Positions 56,455 through 64,000 of a DNA stretch of 64,000 bases are shown here, one piece after another. Source of the stretch: a marine bacterium B5-7. Its GTDB lineage: Bacteria; Pseudomonadota; Gammaproteobacteria; Arenicellales; CAJQKF01. The position numbers were made by a program, and so were the translations under genes. The DNA lies in the NCBI GenBank assembly GCA_021604525.1, contig BQJD01000001.1, positions 205,060 to 269,059 on the forward strand. Reading direction: 5' to 3'. The notes under the pieces are model-generated. The model saw only the letters and a list, made by a program, of their open reading frames with translations, was not told where the DNA came from and ran no database searches. Within the stretch, counting starts at the first letter, position 1. Each line of letters begins with the position of its first letter.

Positions 56455-57368
56455 TGATCCTGTCCTACGGTAAAACGAGCAAATAATCCCTTGTTGGACT
56501 GTGAGTAGGTTTGAATTCGTCCCATATATTTCACGCGTACACCGTCGGCGTTACCAAGAAATACCGTGAATGGCGGTTTACCGGTAAGCTCAACGCTGCT
56601 GCCCCCCGCCACGGTTTGGCTTAACAGGCGTTCGCCTTCGGCATCCCTCACATCTGCCCAGGAGCCTTCGTCAAATAGTAGAGTGAGGTTTCTGGCGGCA
56701 TCATTATCCCGACTCTTCTTCTTCGTTGGTGTAACGGTTGCAGTTGTAACGGCAGAGCCTATGTCAGCAAGAGTCAGGTTAAATGGTAGTGGTGAGTTAT
56801 TATCCAGTGCCTCGATTACGCGTCCTTTGGCGATGGCCTTTTCACGCTCGAGCTTCACTGGTGTGTCCGGTTGAGCGTCAGCCGGTGCTTCGACCGCTAA
56901 CTGACCTGCTCCTGTGCGTGGTAATTCGGCTGTCAACGAACCGGGCGGGGCCGTGTCTTCAACAACAGAGTGTGGCCAGAAATAAAACACTGCACCGACG
57001 ATTAAGACGAATAATACCAGCACTATCGGCAGCAGATGGATACGCCTGGCCGACGTGCGACGGGTAGACGATTCCTGATTGCCGGGTATATTGTCCGGAT
57101 CTGGAATGTACTCTGGAATAGTATCGCGGTGATCGACGATGGCGTCCTCGATATCGACGCCTACCAATCGCGCATAACTTCTTAAATATCCCAGGATGAA
57201 TGTGCTACCGCCCATTCCACTGTAGTCATCGGCTTCCAGTGCCTGTATGAGATCTGGCGAAAGACACATTGCATTGGCAATTTCCGAAACGTTCCAGCCT
57301 ATATGCTGGCGTTGGTATCGCAGCAATTCTCCAGGTGTCGGCTTATTGGGATTGATCGGTTCGATCAT
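56451..57368 (-). CDS. rodZ: Cell-shape protein RodZ
   Basis: Bitopic inner-membrane protein that links MreB to the rod-shape machinery. The N-terminal helix-turn-helix domain (ELLRYQRQHIGWNVSEIANAMCLSPDLIQALEADDY, about residues 14-49 onwards) is followed by a membrane helix near residues 112-132 and a C-terminal DUF4115 beta domain (LLFDEGSWADVRDAEGERLL). It is 305 aa and complete. Between pilW and hisS, coupled to both by four-base overlaps. Confidence 0.93.
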   Translation of the reverse strand: MIEPINPNKPTPGELLRYQRQHIGWNVSEIANAMCLSPDLIQALEADDYSGMGGSTFILGYLRSYARLVGVDIEDAIVDHRDTIPEYIPDPDNIPGNQESSTRRTSARRIHLLPIVLVLFVLIVGAVFYFWPHSVVEDTAPPGSLTAELPRTGAGQLAVEAPADAQPDTPVKLEREKAIAKGRVIEALDNNSPLPFNLTLADIGSAVTTATVTPTKKKSRDNDAARNLTLLFDEGSWADVRDAEGERLLSQTVAGGSSVELTGKPPFTVFLGNADGVRVKYMGRIQTYSQSNKGLFARFTVGQDQ

Positions 57369-58141
57369 TCGCTCAGCCCTTCGAAAAGTCCCCTCAGATC
57401 GTCAATGCGATTGGAATCCGGGAAACGTGCACGCAGCAAGCGCGCATACTCAGTGGCTACATCACGCCGCTTGAGTTTCAACTCATTACGGACCGCAAGA
57501 TAGAGGCTGTCGGCTGTGTAATTCTGGTCCTGAAAAAATCGTTCAATAAACGCCCTTGCCTGGAGATACTGCCCGCGTTCAAAGTTTAGATAGGCCATTT
57601 GCCTCAAGGCAGGTCGCATATCCGGCTGTAATGCCAGCGTTTGTTCGTAATACTCTATTGCTTTGTCGATATCACCTTCCTGCCGTTTGCACTCCGCTGC
57701 ACCGTATAGAGACACGTAAGGTGTTTTGTTGAACGGATTATTTAACGCGAGGGTCAATTGCTCGAGACCTTGACTGAATTGTCCATTGGAGCACAGGAAA
57801 TATCCATAATCGTTGCGTGCTGCGACGTTATCGCTATTCAGACGAACCGCTTTAGCAAAATGACTTTCTGCATCACCCATTCTTTCCAGACGCACATCAA
57901 GCCGCGCCATGGCAAGATGGGCATCGGATGAGGACGGGTCGATACGCAACGCGAGATCAAGTTCATCGAGGGCCGTCTCCAATTGACCCTGCTGCATATA
58001 GTCGATACCCAGACGGGTATGCAGCACAGCCCTGTCCTTCTTGTCCCATTTTTCCGATTCAATACCGCCGGTTGAAGTGGTCACACATGCCGATAACATT
58101 ATCGTTAGCGTAGTCATAATTAACAACACTCGGTAACTCAT
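57365..58141 (-). CDS. pilW: Type IV pilus assembly lipoprotein PilW/PilF
   Basis: Outer-membrane lipoprotein with TPR repeats that helps assemble the PilQ secretin. The signal peptide ends IMLSAC with Cys19 as the lipobox cysteine. Repeats of the form [25 protein letters not shown] and [22 protein letters not shown] units follow. ATG 58141 overlaps the rlmN stop (ATGA), giving 258 aa; a longer frame has no signal peptide. It implies type IV pili, which also fits a comEC-based uptake system. Confidence 0.92.
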   Translation of the reverse strand: MSYRVLLIMTTLTIMLSACVTTSTGGIESEKWDKKDRAVLHTRLGIDYMQQGQLETALDELDLALRIDPSSSDAHLAMARLDVRLERMGDAESHFAKAVRLNSDNVAARNDYGYFLCSNGQFSQGLEQLTLALNNPFNKTPYVSLYGAAECKRQEGDIDKAIEYYEQTLALQPDMRPALRQMAYLNFERGQYLQARAFIERFFQDQNYTADSLYLAVRNELKLKRRDVATEYARLLRARFPDSNRIDDLRGLFEGLSE

Positions 58142-59238
58142 GAGCTGGCCGCCCGCATTCGTGCCGAACGACGGGTACGATCCAACACATTCCCGGCCAA
58201 CTGTCCGCAAGCAGCATCAATGTCATCGCCACGTGTTTTGCGGGTTACTGTCATGATGCCGGCTGCCATCAGGATGTCGCGAAAACGGTTAATTGACCGG
58301 CTGTCAGAACATTCATAAGCAATGCCGGCTACCGGATTAAATGGTATCAGATTAATCTTTGACGGCACTGTTTTAAGGAGCGACACCAGTGCCCGCGCAT
58401 CACCTTCACTATCATTGATATCTTTCAACATCACATATTCGAAAGTGACCCGGCGGCGGCTGTCGCCGGCCACGTATCGTCGACAGGCATCGAGAAGTTC
58501 GGCGATATTGTACTTGCGATTCAGGGGGACAAGTTCAGTTCTAAGCGGATCGCCTGGTGCGTGCAGCGACACAGCGAGACTAACCGGACAATCGATTGCA
58601 AGTCGATCTATGCCAGGCACCACGCCTGCGGTACTCAAGGTAACCCGACGACGCGAAAGACCGAAGCCCAGATCATCGAGCATTAACCGCATTGCAGGAA
58701 CAACCGCATCGTAGTTGAGCAGTGGTTCACCCATGCCCATCATCACAACATTCGTTATCAGTCTTTCATTAACCAGGTGTGTTCCACTTGCCTCGCGAAG
58801 TCGACGACTCGCGAAAAGCAGTTGACCAATAATCTCCGAGGTTGACAGATTACGGTTGTAACCCTGTCTTGCTGTAGCACAGAACGTGCAGTTGAGAGAA
58901 CAGCCGACCTGGGAAGATACACACAGGGTGCCACGATCATCTTCAGGGATGAATACTGTTTCTATGGCATTTCCACCCGCCACCGACAACAACCATTTGC
59001 GAGTACCATCGGTTGATGTTTGTTCGCTGACCATTTCCGGAAGCCGAAGCTCGGCAATACTCGCCAGCCGTTGCCTGAGTGTCTTGCTGAGATCGGTCAT
59101 TTGATCGAACTCAGTGACATGACGCTGGTATATCCACTGGATCACTTGCCGCGCTCGAAATGCGCCCTCGCCTATCGACCGGAAGAAACCCTCCAGTTGA
59201 TGGCGATCGAATTCCAGCAGGTTGATTCGAGGTTGCAT
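58138..59238 (-). CDS. rlmN: Dual-specificity 23S rRNA/tRNA adenine-C2 methyltransferase
   Basis: Radical-SAM enzyme that methylates A2503 of 23S rRNA and A37 of some tRNAs. The iron-sulfur motif is [21 protein letters not shown] (CxxxCxxC), and the methyl-carrying cysteine is in [18 protein letters not shown] 59238 (366 aa) lies 40 bases after the ndk stop and starts the conserved [11 protein letters not shown]; a longer frame overlaps ndk and is rejected. Confidence 0.96.
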   Translation of the reverse strand: MQPRINLLEFDRHQLEGFFRSIGEGAFRARQVIQWIYQRHVTEFDQMTDLSKTLRQRLASIAELRLPEMVSEQTSTDGTRKWLLSVAGGNAIETVFIPEDDRGTLCVSSQVGCSLNCTFCATARQGYNRNLSTSEIIGQLLFASRRLREASGTHLVNERLITNVVMMGMGEPLLNYDAVVPAMRLMLDDLGFGLSRRRVTLSTAGVVPGIDRLAIDCPVSLAVSLHAPGDPLRTELVPLNRKYNIAELLDACRRYVAGDSRRRVTFEYVMLKDINDSEGDARALVSLLKTVPSKINLIPFNPVAGIAYECSDSRSINRFRDILMAAGIMTVTRKTRGDDIDAACGQLAGNVLDRTRRSARMRAASS

Positions 59239-59278
59239 AAGGTGTCGGTCAGGATCTGCTTCGTTGGTGATTGCCGTA

Positions 59279-59704
59279 TTACCGCGAGCAAATCTGATCG
59301 TCGCTGAAAAAGAAGGCGATTTCTGTTTCTGCATTTTCCGCACTATCCGACCCGTGAGCGGAATTGGCTTCGAGCGATTCAGCAAAGTCAGCTCGAATAG
59401 TACCGGCGAGTGCATCGGCCGGATTGGTTGCGCCCATGATCTCACGGTTGCGACGAACTGCATCCTCACCCTCAAGTACCTGTACAACTACGGGACCCGA
59501 TGTCATGAAACCCACCAGATCGTTGAAAAAGGGCCGTTCCTTGTGCACGGCATAAAAGCCCTCGGCTTGAGACTTATCCAACTGCATCATGCGCGCCGCG
59601 ACGATTTTCAGGCCGGCTGTCTCAAATCGGTCGTAGATTCGGCCAATCAGGTTACGGCGAACAGCATCAGGTTTGATAATCGAAAGCGTGCGTTCGACAG
59701 TCAT
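59279..59704 (-). CDS. ndk: Nucleoside diphosphate kinase
   Basis: Transfers the terminal phosphate between nucleoside triphosphates and diphosphates. Motifs are [14 protein letters not shown] at the start, the active His in ANSAHGSDS near residue 118, and [20 protein letters not shown] 59704 gives the usual 141 aa. First gene of the run ndk-rlmN-pilW-rodZ-hisS, a stable gammaproteobacterial order. Confidence 0.97.
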   Translation of the reverse strand: MTVERTLSIIKPDAVRRNLIGRIYDRFETAGLKIVAARMMQLDKSQAEGFYAVHKERPFFNDLVGFMTSGPVVVQVLEGEDAVRRNREIMGATNPADALAGTIRADFAESLEANSAHGSDSAENAETEIAFFFSDDQICSR

Positions 59705-59794
59705 TGCAAGGACTCCTAAAGATTTTGGGTTACGGTGAATAAATTTACGCAAGAATTACGATTGGTTGACAACCAATCGGGTCAACCCGTTATT

Positions 59795-61114
59795 TTAGCC
59801 GTTCCCAAGCTCTGCCGCCACGAGTGTTGTGTCATCAATATGGTCTATATCGACCGGAACCCAGCTACCCCGTGTTCCACGAAAATCGCGAACCACGATT
59901 GGGAGGTAAGTATCTATGCGTCCCCAACCGTCGCCACTATCCTTATCGATGCGTTCAATTAATGCAGTTGCCGATTGACCCACAAACTTCCTGAGCGTCT
60001 TGTGGCGAACCGCATCGCCCGCCTGTCGAAGTCGTTTGGCACGAAGATTACGAATCGTTTTGGGGACTTGACGTGGTATTCGGGCAGCCGGCGTACCGGG
60101 ACGTTCGGAGTATGGAAATACGTGAGTAAAAGACACCTGAAGGTCGGTTACAGCATCTAAAGTATTTTTGAAATGTGATTCGTCCTCGGTGGGAAAACCC
60201 GCCATGATGTCAGCCCCAACCACCAGATTGGGGATCCTGGTCTGTGCCTTCTCAACAACCTGATAGAGTTTTTCGCGATCATAGCGACGCTTCATTCGCT
60301 TCAATATCAGTGTATCGGCACTTTGCATGGATACATGCAGATGCCGGCAAATTCGCGACTCACCCGCTATCAGGTCAATCAGATGGTCGTTGATGTGGAC
60401 CGGGTCAAGCGAACCCAAACGAATCCTGAAATCACCATCCAATCTTAGTAATCGCTCCAGAAGACCGGCAAGATCTTGACCACCATCCGAATCGGCAGCC
60501 ACATCCTGACCGAACGCGCCGAGGTCGACACCGCATAAGACAAACTCAGCGAAACCGCTATCGGCTAGACGTTGAACCTGCGCAACGATGTCGTCACCTG
60601 GCAACGATCGGCTGGCGCCTCGTGCCCGATGGATGATGCAAAATGTGCAACCCTGATCACAGCCCTGCTGGATCTGGATGAAGGCGCGGGCACGGTTGCT
60701 GAAACCACTGAGCAATGGATCCGGCAAACCAATGAGATCGTCGACATCGTTCTCCGTAAGAATTCGTGGCAGGGATCCGGACTCAAGTCTCGGTACCAGC
60801 TCCGGTATTTTAAGTTTGAATTGATTCCCGACCACCAGATCGACGCCATCCATGTCGGCACAGGCAGCGCCGTCCATCTCAGCGTAACAACCGGTTACGA
60901 CAATTCGGGCATTGGGGTTTTCACGAATACAACGACGAATTTCCTGGCGCGCCTGACGATCCGCCTCTCGTGTCACAGTGCAGGTATTAATGACATACAG
61001 ATCGGCAGGACCATTAGCAGATTGCCAACCGTTACGAATGAACCCCTGTAGAATCTGTTCGGATTCGTAGGTATTAACCTTGCACCCTAACGTCCGTAAA
61101 GCAATCCTTTTCAA
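59795..61114 (-). CDS. tRNA methylthiotransferase, MiaB/MtaB family
   Basis: Radical-SAM enzyme that adds a methylthio group to a modified adenosine at tRNA position 37. The N-terminal UPF0004 domain has three cysteines (LGCKVN, NTCTVT, VTGCYAE), the radical-SAM domain has QGCDQGCTFCIIHRARGASRS, and a TRAM-like tail follows. The IHRARG-type motif and NYE-like TYESE start fit the MtaB branch (t6A to ms2t6A) better than MiaB or RimO, a subfamily call by eye. It is 439 aa. Confidence 0.88.
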   Translation of the reverse strand: MKRIALRTLGCKVNTYESEQILQGFIRNGWQSANGPADLYVINTCTVTREADRQARQEIRRCIRENPNARIVVTGCYAEMDGAACADMDGVDLVVGNQFKLKIPELVPRLESGSLPRILTENDVDDLIGLPDPLLSGFSNRARAFIQIQQGCDQGCTFCIIHRARGASRSLPGDDIVAQVQRLADSGFAEFVLCGVDLGAFGQDVAADSDGGQDLAGLLERLLRLDGDFRIRLGSLDPVHINDHLIDLIAGESRICRHLHVSMQSADTLILKRMKRRYDREKLYQVVEKAQTRIPNLVVGADIMAGFPTEDESHFKNTLDAVTDLQVSFTHVFPYSERPGTPAARIPRQVPKTIRNLRAKRLRQAGDAVRHKTLRKFVGQSATALIERIDKDSGDGWGRIDTYLPIVVRDFRGTRGSWVPVDIDHIDDTTLVAAELGNG

Positions 61115-61135
61115 TGAGAACTGTTCGTCAAATGT

Positions 61136-61462
61136 CTATTTCGTGGTGAAGCTTTCCCCACAACCACATTGCTCGGTGACGTTAGGGTTTTTGAATTCAA
61201 ACAGGGACGACAGGCCGTCTTCAACATAATCAATATTGGTGCCGTCCAGAAACGAGATAGCGTCATTATCGACAATAACCTTGACGCCGTGGCTGGTAAA
61301 TACCTTGTCGTTTTCACCGACCGCATCGGCGTATCCTAATTCGTAGGCAAGCCCGGAACACCCGGATGTTTTCACGCCGAGACGCAATCCTTCGCCACTA
61401 CCTCTTGACGCAAGATGTTCCTTGACCCGGGTCGCGGCGGCAGGTGTCAGTGTAATTGCCAT
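61136..61462 (-). CDS. iscA: Iron-sulfur cluster assembly protein IscA
   Basis: Small A-type carrier for iron-sulfur clusters, 108 aa. The three cluster cysteines are in KTSGCSGLAYEL and the C-terminal NVTEQCGCGESF. The form is IscA/ErpA-like. AGGAGG lies just before the ATG. The iscR, iscS and iscU genes that usually stand between trmJ and iscA are absent here, so it is a stand-alone gene. IscA versus ErpA cannot be settled from sequence by eye. Confidence 0.9.
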   Translation of the reverse strand: MAITLTPAAATRVKEHLASRGSGEGLRLGVKTSGCSGLAYELGYADAVGENDKVFTSHGVKVIVDNDAISFLDGTNIDYVEDGLSSLFEFKNPNVTEQCGCGESFTTK

Positions 61463-61769
61463 AATATCCTCCTGATAGTGCTGATGACCGGCTTATCTGT
61501 AGCCGGTTCGTGTCATGTCGTTCTGTAAACTCGTTACCCTATAACATCATGGGTGAATGTGCTGCTCGTCAATGGGGGCATAAGCTACTCATTCAAGTAT
61601 GTCGAAATTTGACCTTCACTGATGCAAAATCTTTGTTACACCATTGTTGCTAAACGCGCAGGTATTTTACCAAATAGAGGTGTGCTCGGGCGCGGTTTTA
61701 TTTATGATGCTTTGGTAATAAGAAGATATTAATCTTTATATATCAAATTTATATAATTTATTTGTAATG
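61463..61769. other. Non-coding stretch between iscA and trmJ, with leader hairpin
   Basis: About 307 bases. Close to iscA, ACCGGCT and AGCCGGT (61487-61493 and 61501-61507) form a 7-bp stem with a 7-base loop about 25 bases before the start, without a T-run. The part near trmJ (61720-61769) is very A/T-rich. Nothing codes here; in relatives the iscRSU genes would stand in this gap. Confidence 0.45.
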
Positions 61770-62597
61770 TTATTCATTAGTTTTGTGTTCGATTGCAGTC
61801 AATATACCGCGTAACAGGCGTAACTCTTCGGAATCCGGTTGCGCTCTCGCGTACACTCGTCTGATTTTTCGCATGAGTTTGTCGGATCGATTGGCTTTGA
61901 TGAAGTCAAGCTCCTCAAGAACTTTCTGAAGATGGGTGAAAAAGTATTCTCGTTCACCAATCGATGCCGGCAATGCCTTTTGAGCTCGGATCAATATATC
62001 TTTCCTTGATTCGCTTTGTGCCTCAGTGTCGCCACCTATACTGGCGTCATCAGATTCTGGTGGCCCCTGATTCAATTCGAGCAATTTTCCGATTTGCATT
62101 TGACGACGAACTTCATACGCCATGATCATGACAGCGGATGCAACATTTAACGACATGAATTCAGGGTTGACCGGTATCGAGACAAGGGCATCGACGAGAT
62201 CGAGTTCCGTGTTGGTCAATCCACTGCTCTCGCGACCGAATACAATGGCCACTTCGCAATCCGCATCACGGTCAGCCATATTGATCTGCTCGATCAGGGT
62301 GGCTGCAGCACGACCCGGCTCCAACACCGGCCAGGATATTTCACGCCGGCGTGCAGTGGTCCCGACGGCGTAGCGCGCATTGGCGAGGGCATCGGCCAAA
62401 GAGGGATGAATCGTTGCGGAATCCAGTATGTAATCCGCACCAGAGGCCCTGGTGCGCGCATCGGCATCAATCACGGCTTTTGGCGCAACCAGCCTTAACT
62501 GCCGAAGTCCCATATTAGCCATTGCCCGGGCGCTGGCGCCGATATTGCCCGAATGGGTGGTGGCGACCAGAACAATTGACACTGCAGGATTTGTCAT
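61770..62597 (-). CDS. trmJ: tRNA (cytidine/uridine-2'-O-)-methyltransferase TrmJ
   Basis: SPOUT-fold enzyme that methylates the ribose of nucleotide 32 of tRNA. Motifs are SIVLVATTHSGNIGASARAMANMGLRQLRLV at the start, VAIVFGRESSGLTN and IPVNPEFMSLNVASAVMIMAYEVRR of the SpoU knot. It is 275 aa with a C-terminal extension. Divergent from suhB with a 127-base shared region, as in E. coli. Confidence 0.95.
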   Translation of the reverse strand: MTNPAVSIVLVATTHSGNIGASARAMANMGLRQLRLVAPKAVIDADARTRASGADYILDSATIHPSLADALANARYAVGTTARRREISWPVLEPGRAAATLIEQINMADRDADCEVAIVFGRESSGLTNTELDLVDALVSIPVNPEFMSLNVASAVMIMAYEVRRQMQIGKLLELNQGPPESDDASIGGDTEAQSESRKDILIRAQKALPASIGEREYFFTHLQKVLEELDFIKANRSDKLMRKIRRVYARAQPDSEELRLLRGILTAIEHKTNE

Positions 62598-62724
62598 CGG
62601 GTTTCAATTCCGCTGATGGATGGATAAACTCGGCGCCCCACCGGTTAAGATCGAGACAGCTCCATGGAGCATCGTCCAACCGGTCTGTTCTTAAACAATC
62701 TGCGCCTTGAAAAGGAGCTGTAGG

Positions 62725-63510
62725 ATGCACCCTCTGCTAACAACGGCGGTTCGCTGCGCGCGAATTGCCGGTAACATTATTTTAAAGCACTCCGATCAAC
62801 TTGACCGTATCGAAGTGGAGCGCAAGGGTCGCCACGACTTTGTCAGCGAGGTTGACCGTATGGCAGAAGACGAGATTATCGCCTTCGTTGAAAAAACCTA
62901 TCCGGATCACGGCATTATCGCCGAGGAAAGTGGTGAGCGCGGGGCAAATAACGAATACGTATGGATCATCGATCCACTGGATGGAACGACGAACTTTCTC
63001 CATGGCTATCCTGAATTCGCCGTATCGATTGCCATCAGACGACGAGACGTTCTGGAACACGGTGTAATCTATCATCCAATGGCTAACGAATTATTCACAT
63101 CAAGCCGCGGACAGGGCGTACAAGTCGATAATCGGCGTGTACGCTGTACCACTTTGCGTACACTGGATGATGCTCTGATCGGCACAGGGTTTCCTATCCG
63201 TGATCTTGAGCGCCTGGATCCCTGGATGAGAAGTTTCCGTGCGCTTTTACCGCGTTGTAGTGGCATTCGTCGATCCGGGTCCGCAGCGCTTGATCTCGCC
63301 TATATCGCTGCCGGCCGGCTCGATGGATTCTTCGAATACGGACTTTCACCTTGGGATATGGCTGCAGGCGTACTGATGATTCGAGAAGCCGGTGGACTCG
63401 TGACAGATATCAGTGGCGGCCAGGATTACATGCAAAGCGGCAACATAGTCGCTGCCGGACCACACGTTATGAATCCACTGTTGTCATTGATACGCGCCCG
63501 CAGCGCCTAA
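62725..63510 (+). CDS. suhB: Inositol-1-monophosphatase family protein SuhB
   Basis: Mg-dependent phosphatase fold; in gammaproteobacteria SuhB also serves in rRNA transcription antitermination. The metal site is complete: EESGE (Glu), IIDPLDGTTNF and the late SPWDMAAGVLMIREAGG. ATG 62725 has AAGGAG upstream and gives 261 aa; a TTG six codons earlier is rejected. Standard next to trmJ. Confidence 0.96.
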   Translation: MHPLLTTAVRCARIAGNIILKHSDQLDRIEVERKGRHDFVSEVDRMAEDEIIAFVEKTYPDHGIIAEESGERGANNEYVWIIDPLDGTTNFLHGYPEFAVSIAIRRRDVLEHGVIYHPMANELFTSSRGQGVQVDNRRVRCTTLRTLDDALIGTGFPIRDLERLDPWMRSFRALLPRCSGIRRSGSAALDLAYIAAGRLDGFFEYGLSPWDMAAGVLMIREAGGLVTDISGGQDYMQSGNIVAAGPHVMNPLLSLIRARSA

Positions 63511-63667
63511 GTTTATGAGCGGAGAAGCCGGCGTCGGGCATACGCCCATGATGCGCAGGTGTTACATCTTTGTTTAACAAGGATTTTTTAAGATCAACAG
63601 AACAAAAGTTACACTACTGGTTACAGATTTTCAGCTCCTTGCTTCGTAGTGTGTTTTTATGTTGTAA

Positions 63668-63991
63668 CTAGGCTACCTTCCGGGCTTTGACTTCCAGGTG
63701 AATCCCCTCCTGCTCCTGCAGGTATTGGATCACCGCAAACAGGTTGCTCGCCTGGGGGTTCCCTTTTGGACCGAACATACGCATGAGGCTCTTGCTCGAT
63801 TTGTCGAGGACTTGGGAAAGTTCCTCGAACCCGATCGTCGCATTGATGTAGTCACGCAGCACCGCCTTGCCTGTATCGACATCACCGGCGAGCAGGCATT
63901 CGACCCCTTCTTGCAGCAGGGCCTTGCGAAACGCCGGATCCCGTTGGGCGCGAGCCTGTATGGTGTCCTTAAAATCTTTCGTCAGAGCCAT
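63668..63991 (-). CDS. Antitoxin-like HTH protein (HigA/HI1420 type)
   Basis: A 107-aa protein of the addiction-module antidote type: an N-terminal helix (ALTKDFKDTIQARAQRDPAFRKALLQEG), a middle DVDTGKAVLRDYINATIGFEELSQVL, and a helix-turn-helix with DKSSKSLMRMFGPKGNPQASNLFAVIQYL. In this family the toxin (RelE/HigB-like) gene lies just upstream. Here that position is at or beyond base 64,000, and the GATGCAATGATGG at the edge suggests an overlapping TGA of the partner. It may autoregulate its operon. ATG 63991 or 63994 are equally good. Confidence 0.8.
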   Translation of the reverse strand: MALTKDFKDTIQARAQRDPAFRKALLQEGVECLLAGDVDTGKAVLRDYINATIGFEELSQVLDKSSKSLMRMFGPKGNPQASNLFAVIQYLQEQEGIHLEVKARKVA

Positions 63992-64000
63992 CATTGCATC

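Overview
The window is chromosomal DNA, roughly half G+C, from a gammaproteobacterium. Gene order shows this as much as protein identity does. Three blocks follow arrangements well known in the class: exbB-exbD-msbA-lpxK-kdsB-phosphatase next to comEC/DUF2062/lolCD; ndk-rlmN-pilW-rodZ-hisS-yfgM-bamB-der; and suhB/trmJ/iscA. The organism makes lipid A and Kdo (LpxK, MsbA, KdsB), has a type II secretion system, BAM and Lol outer-membrane machinery, a proton-pumping transhydrogenase and a TCA cycle. I cannot name a genus.

Layout: 1-6816, a minus-strand type II secretion operon gspE-F-G-H-I-J-K-L (gspL cut by the window start). 6817-7471, a gene-poor stretch and tRNA-Gly(GCC). 7629-12492, pgsA, uvrC, a family-5-type uracil-DNA glycosylase, efp (plus strand) and nagZ. 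12503-17631, envelope genes: phosphatase, kdsB, lpxK, msbA, exbD, exbB. 17779-20768, a 2,974-bp IS1-type transposon with near-perfect 19-bp inverted ends and an 8-bp target duplication. It carries five non-transposase genes and sits exactly at the comEC stop codon. 20763-27419, comEC, a DUF2062 gene, a cation-efflux gene, a methyltransferase, lolD and one lolC/E-type permease. 27535-33376, lysS, prfB (with its programmed +1 frameshift), pntA and pntB. 33520-37868, sucD, sucC, a malic enzyme and a sulfurtransferase. 38177-39428, tRNA-Ser(UGA), a BI-1 family membrane protein and a strong bidirectional terminator. 39470-42881, metY and small metabolic genes. 43080-51534, a solute-uptake operon: acyl-CoA synthetase, livG, livH, livM, binding protein, livF, phenylacetate-CoA-ligase-like. 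51949-63510, der to suhB housekeeping genes. 63668-63991, an antitoxin-like regulator whose partner should lie beyond the window end.

The most interesting part is the transposon at 17787-20760. Its transposase stop codon lies inside one inverted end. The cargo comprises a ClpP/crotonase-fold serine-protease-like protein (SDH/S49 type) in an operon with two small proteins, a 53-aa Cys-rich protein read divergently, and a 94-aa protein that starts just inside the other inverted end, so it should be read from the comEC transcript. The second unusual signal is a pair of 136-bp MITE-like elements (35619-35754 and 42944-43079). They have matching inverted ends and each abuts a CTAG that holds the TAG stop codon of the neighbouring gene. 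One of them may supply the -35 box of sucCD. All three mobile insertions therefore touch the stop codon of a minus-strand gene.

Most of the rest is conserved housekeeping. Start sites were moved from the longest frame where overlap, Shine-Dalgarno sequences or family length called for it, and each case is stated in its entry. Promoter and hairpin calls are by eye and tentative.
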